Assembly: GCF_020080045.1 (NCBI RefSeq)
Contig: NZ_CP083452.1
Coordinates: 191,001-255,000, forward strand
Length of the DNA: 64,000 nucleotides
From: Comamonas odontotermitis
Lineage (GTDB): Bacteria > Pseudomonadota > Gammaproteobacteria > Burkholderiales > Burkholderiaceae_C
Direction: 5' to 3'
Of this stretch, positions 62,361 through 64,000 are shown one piece after another. The notes under the pieces were generated by a model that worked only from the letters and a program-made list of their open reading frames with translations, did not search any database and was not told where the DNA came from. A program made the translations under genes and the position numbers. How positions within the stretch are numbered: position 1 is the stretch's first letter; every line of letters begins with the position of its first letter.

Positions 62361-62801
62361 ATGTTGACCATGATGATTGCGGTAGACGGATCCGAGCATT
62401 CGCTGGAGGCCGTGCGCCACGGGCTGCACCTGATCGGCCAGGGCCTGCGCGCCCAGGTGGTGCTGGGCCATGTGCAGGAAAGCGCCACCCTGACGGAGCT
62501 GGCCACCGTTGGGCCCGCAGCCGCTGCGGATGCCAGCGTGGATGCAGGCATGGATTTGCTGGCGCCAGCCGTCGCGCTTTTGCGCGCCGCCAGTGTCGAT
62601 CATGAGGTGGACGTGCGCATCGGCGATGTCTACCCGACGCTGCTGGAGATTGCGGAAGAGCACGAATCTGCCATGATCCTGATCGGCTCTACCGGCGAAG
62701 GCGCGCTGTCGCGTATCTTTCTGGGATCGGTGGGCAGTGACCTCGTGCGCCACAGCCAGGTGCCGGTCACCGTTGTGAAAGTGCCGTACACGGACGACTG
62801 A
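62361..62801 (+). CDS. Universal stress protein (UspA family)
   Basis: 146 residues, single Usp domain: MMIAVDGSEHSLEAVRHGLHL at the start and the ATP-binding-type ending ILIGSTGEGALSRIFLGSVGSDLVRHSQVPVTVVK (G-x2-G-x9-G-S/T pattern). Cytoplasmic, ligand ATP or AMP. AAGGAGCG precedes the ATG. Divergent from tgt by 126 bp. Confidence 0.93.
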   Translation: MLTMMIAVDGSEHSLEAVRHGLHLIGQGLRAQVVLGHVQESATLTELATVGPAAAADASVDAGMDLLAPAVALLRAASVDHEVDVRIGDVYPTLLEIAEEHESAMILIGSTGEGALSRIFLGSVGSDLVRHSQVPVTVVKVPYTDD

Positions 62802-62827
62802 TGCCATCGGCAAGCACCTTGATGCAT

Positions 62828-63865
62828 TCAACCGCCCACGGTCTGCTGCGCATGGGTGTGCTGCCAGCCCAGGGTTGGCGCGATGCGCTCGGTGAAATCA
62901 CTCAGGATCTGCAGGTAGTCCTCGTGCGGCAGGTTGTAGGGTAGCTCCAGCCGCAATTCGTCAACCAGAGGTAACACCGGATCAACCAGGAGCGACTCCA
63001 GAATCTGCGCACTGCTTCCCACCAGATCGCGTGCAAACAGCACCCGGCGTTCCCCCTGCGGTGCCAGCGTGCGTGCATGGCGGCCCTCGGCAAAGGCTTG
63101 GTAGCGCTTGCGGCTGCCCGCATCGGCGCTGTCGGTGGGCACGATCACCCGGCCCAGGGCCACCCGTGGGGCGTGTGGCGCCGTCCAGTGATTGCGAAAG
63201 CGCTGCAACTGGGCGAGCTGCGTTTCGAAGAAATGGTCGCTGTGCTCGCCCCGGTTCAGATTGCCGATCAGCAGATGCAAGCCGTTGCGCCCGGCCCATT
63301 CAGCCGAGTGCAGGGAGCCGCCGCCATACCACAGGCGGTGCGCCAGGCCCGCTGCGTGTGGATAGATGCGGGGGGTGTGCTGGCCGGCTGGCGATTGCAC
63401 CACGGCGCCTTCGGGCCCCAGGGACTGTCCCTGCAGGTTGCGGCGCAGGCGCGCGACGCGCTCGTGTGAGAAGTCGATGTGTGCGGGATCTCCGTCATAC
63501 AGGTGCACGCCCAGCAGATCGCCATGGTTGGGTGCCCCGGCGCTCACCCCGACCTGGAGCCTGCCTTGCGAGAGCACATCGACAGTGGAGAGATCTTCAG
63601 CCAGACGGAAAGGGTTTTCATACCCCAGCTGAATGACGGCGCAGCCCAGCTCCATACGCTCTGTGCGCTGGGTTGCTGCGGCCAGCAAGGTAGGGGCAGA
63701 CGAAACAGCGGGCTCCAGATGGCGCTGGCGCACCCAGCCTCCGTCAAAGCCCAGCTGTTCACCGTATTCGAACAATTGCAGCGTGTGCTCGAGCCCGGAC
63801 CAGGGCGCGTTCTCCGCATGGTTGCCCGGCGTGAGGAATGCGATGCGGGAGATATGGATGCTCAT
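62828..63865 (-). CDS. LLM-class flavin-dependent monooxygenase
   Basis: 345 residues of the bacterial-luciferase-like TIM barrel: FEYGEQLGFDGGWVRQRHL, LSQGRLQVGVSAGAP, LWYGGGSLHSAEWAGRNGLHLLIGN. These enzymes use reduced FMN and often act on sulfonates, thioethers or alkanes. The adjoining end of an amino-acid-type ABC binding protein on the same strand suggests a sulfur- or amine-scavenging operon, as is common for such pairs. Substrate not determinable. Confidence 0.88.
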   Translation of the reverse strand: MSIHISRIAFLTPGNHAENAPWSGLEHTLQLFEYGEQLGFDGGWVRQRHLEPAVSSAPTLLAAATQRTERMELGCAVIQLGYENPFRLAEDLSTVDVLSQGRLQVGVSAGAPNHGDLLGVHLYDGDPAHIDFSHERVARLRRNLQGQSLGPEGAVVQSPAGQHTPRIYPHAAGLAHRLWYGGGSLHSAEWAGRNGLHLLIGNLNRGEHSDHFFETQLAQLQRFRNHWTAPHAPRVALGRVIVPTDSADAGSRKRYQAFAEGRHARTLAPQGERRVLFARDLVGSSAQILESLLVDPVLPLVDELRLELPYNLPHEDYLQILSDFTERIAPTLGWQHTHAQQTVGG

Positions 63866-63900
63866 GGAGAGGCCTGCATAAAGAAGATTGAAGGCATGGG

Positions 63901-64000
63901 TCAGAACTTGGGCAGTCCCGGTGGATTGGTCTCCGAGCGGGGCAGGGCCTCTTCAGCGAGCTTCCAGCGGCCCAACACCTGCGCGTACTGGCCGCTTTTG
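63901..64000 (-). CDS. C-terminus of an amino-acid-type ABC binding protein
   Basis: 33 codons at the window edge, ending with TGA at 63901-63903: SGQYAQVLGRWKLAEEALPR, then SETNPPGLPKF. The G-x-Y-x2-L-x2-W pattern is the usual end of family 3 polar amino acid binding proteins. The 5' part lies outside the window. The gene is upstream of the flavin monooxygenase gene, 35 bp apart. Confidence 0.65.
   Translation of the reverse strand, partial: KSGQYAQVLGRWKLAEEALPRSETNPPGLPKF

Overview
The window is a high-GC chromosomal segment from a beta-proteobacterium, almost certainly a Comamonadaceae member close to Comamonas, Delftia or Acidovorax. The basis is the recG-oxyR pair, an oxyR with Cys199 and Cys208, a PhaM-type granule protein, a glycerol ABC transporter operon, and many AATAGCTG/CAGCTATT intergenic hairpins of a kind I associate with that family. 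The first and last genes are cut by the window edges.

Layout. 1-4.6 kb: the start of a DMT exporter, then a Fur-box-controlled siderophore uptake operon (binding protein, two permeases, ATPase). 4.6-10.5 kb: two colinear FHA-only proteins about 5 kb apart, queA, a binding protein behind a near-consensus Pho box, a pair of inverted structured repeats, and a fused osmoprotectant-type binding protein-permease. 10.7-18.8 kb: recG, oxyR, a PAP2 phosphatase, ubiA, an aspartate carbamoyltransferase with an N-terminal HTH domain and a duplicated operator in its promoter, and proC. 19-22.4 kb: an orphan Liv-type binding protein, a phytase-like protein and aqpZ. 22.4-23.7 kb: a complete IS3-family element with a GGC target duplication, inserted between aqpZ and its terminator.

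23.8-34.7 kb is a glycerol locus: glpK and glpR on the minus strand, then divergently glpS-T-P-Q-U-V (ABC uptake system) and glpD. Glycerol is imported by the ABC system, phosphorylated by GlpK and oxidised by GlpD, with GlpR as the likely repressor. 34.7-43.7 kb is the spc and alpha ribosomal protein gene set (rplN to rplQ, with secY and rpoA). It has no infA between secY and rpmJ, and several intergenic hairpins. Two initiator tRNA-Met genes follow, each with its own promoter and terminator.

44.3-64 kb is mixed: a VOC protein, phaM, a FIST sensor, an XRE regulator, a lipid-related three-gene operon (CREST-like membrane protein, LplT-PlsC fusion, HEAGH protein), a small lipoprotein, a Tat-exported dienelactone hydrolase, another Liv-type binding protein, an orphan pyruvate dehydrogenase-type E1, a YiaAB membrane protein, a DUF2145 pair, a MASE1-GGDEF cyclase, tgt, a universal stress protein, a luciferase-like monooxygenase and the end of an amino-acid-type binding protein.

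The most unusual signals are: (1) two diverged inverted copies of a ~295-nt element whose hairpins have changed in a base-pair-preserving way; (2) the HTH-carbamoyltransferase fusion facing twin 16-bp repeats exactly 31 bp apart in its own promoter; (3) reciprocal motif loss in the two glycerol ABC ATPases, predicting one dead and one live ATP site; (4) a dispersed hairpin repeat translated as the N-terminus of a siderophore permease.
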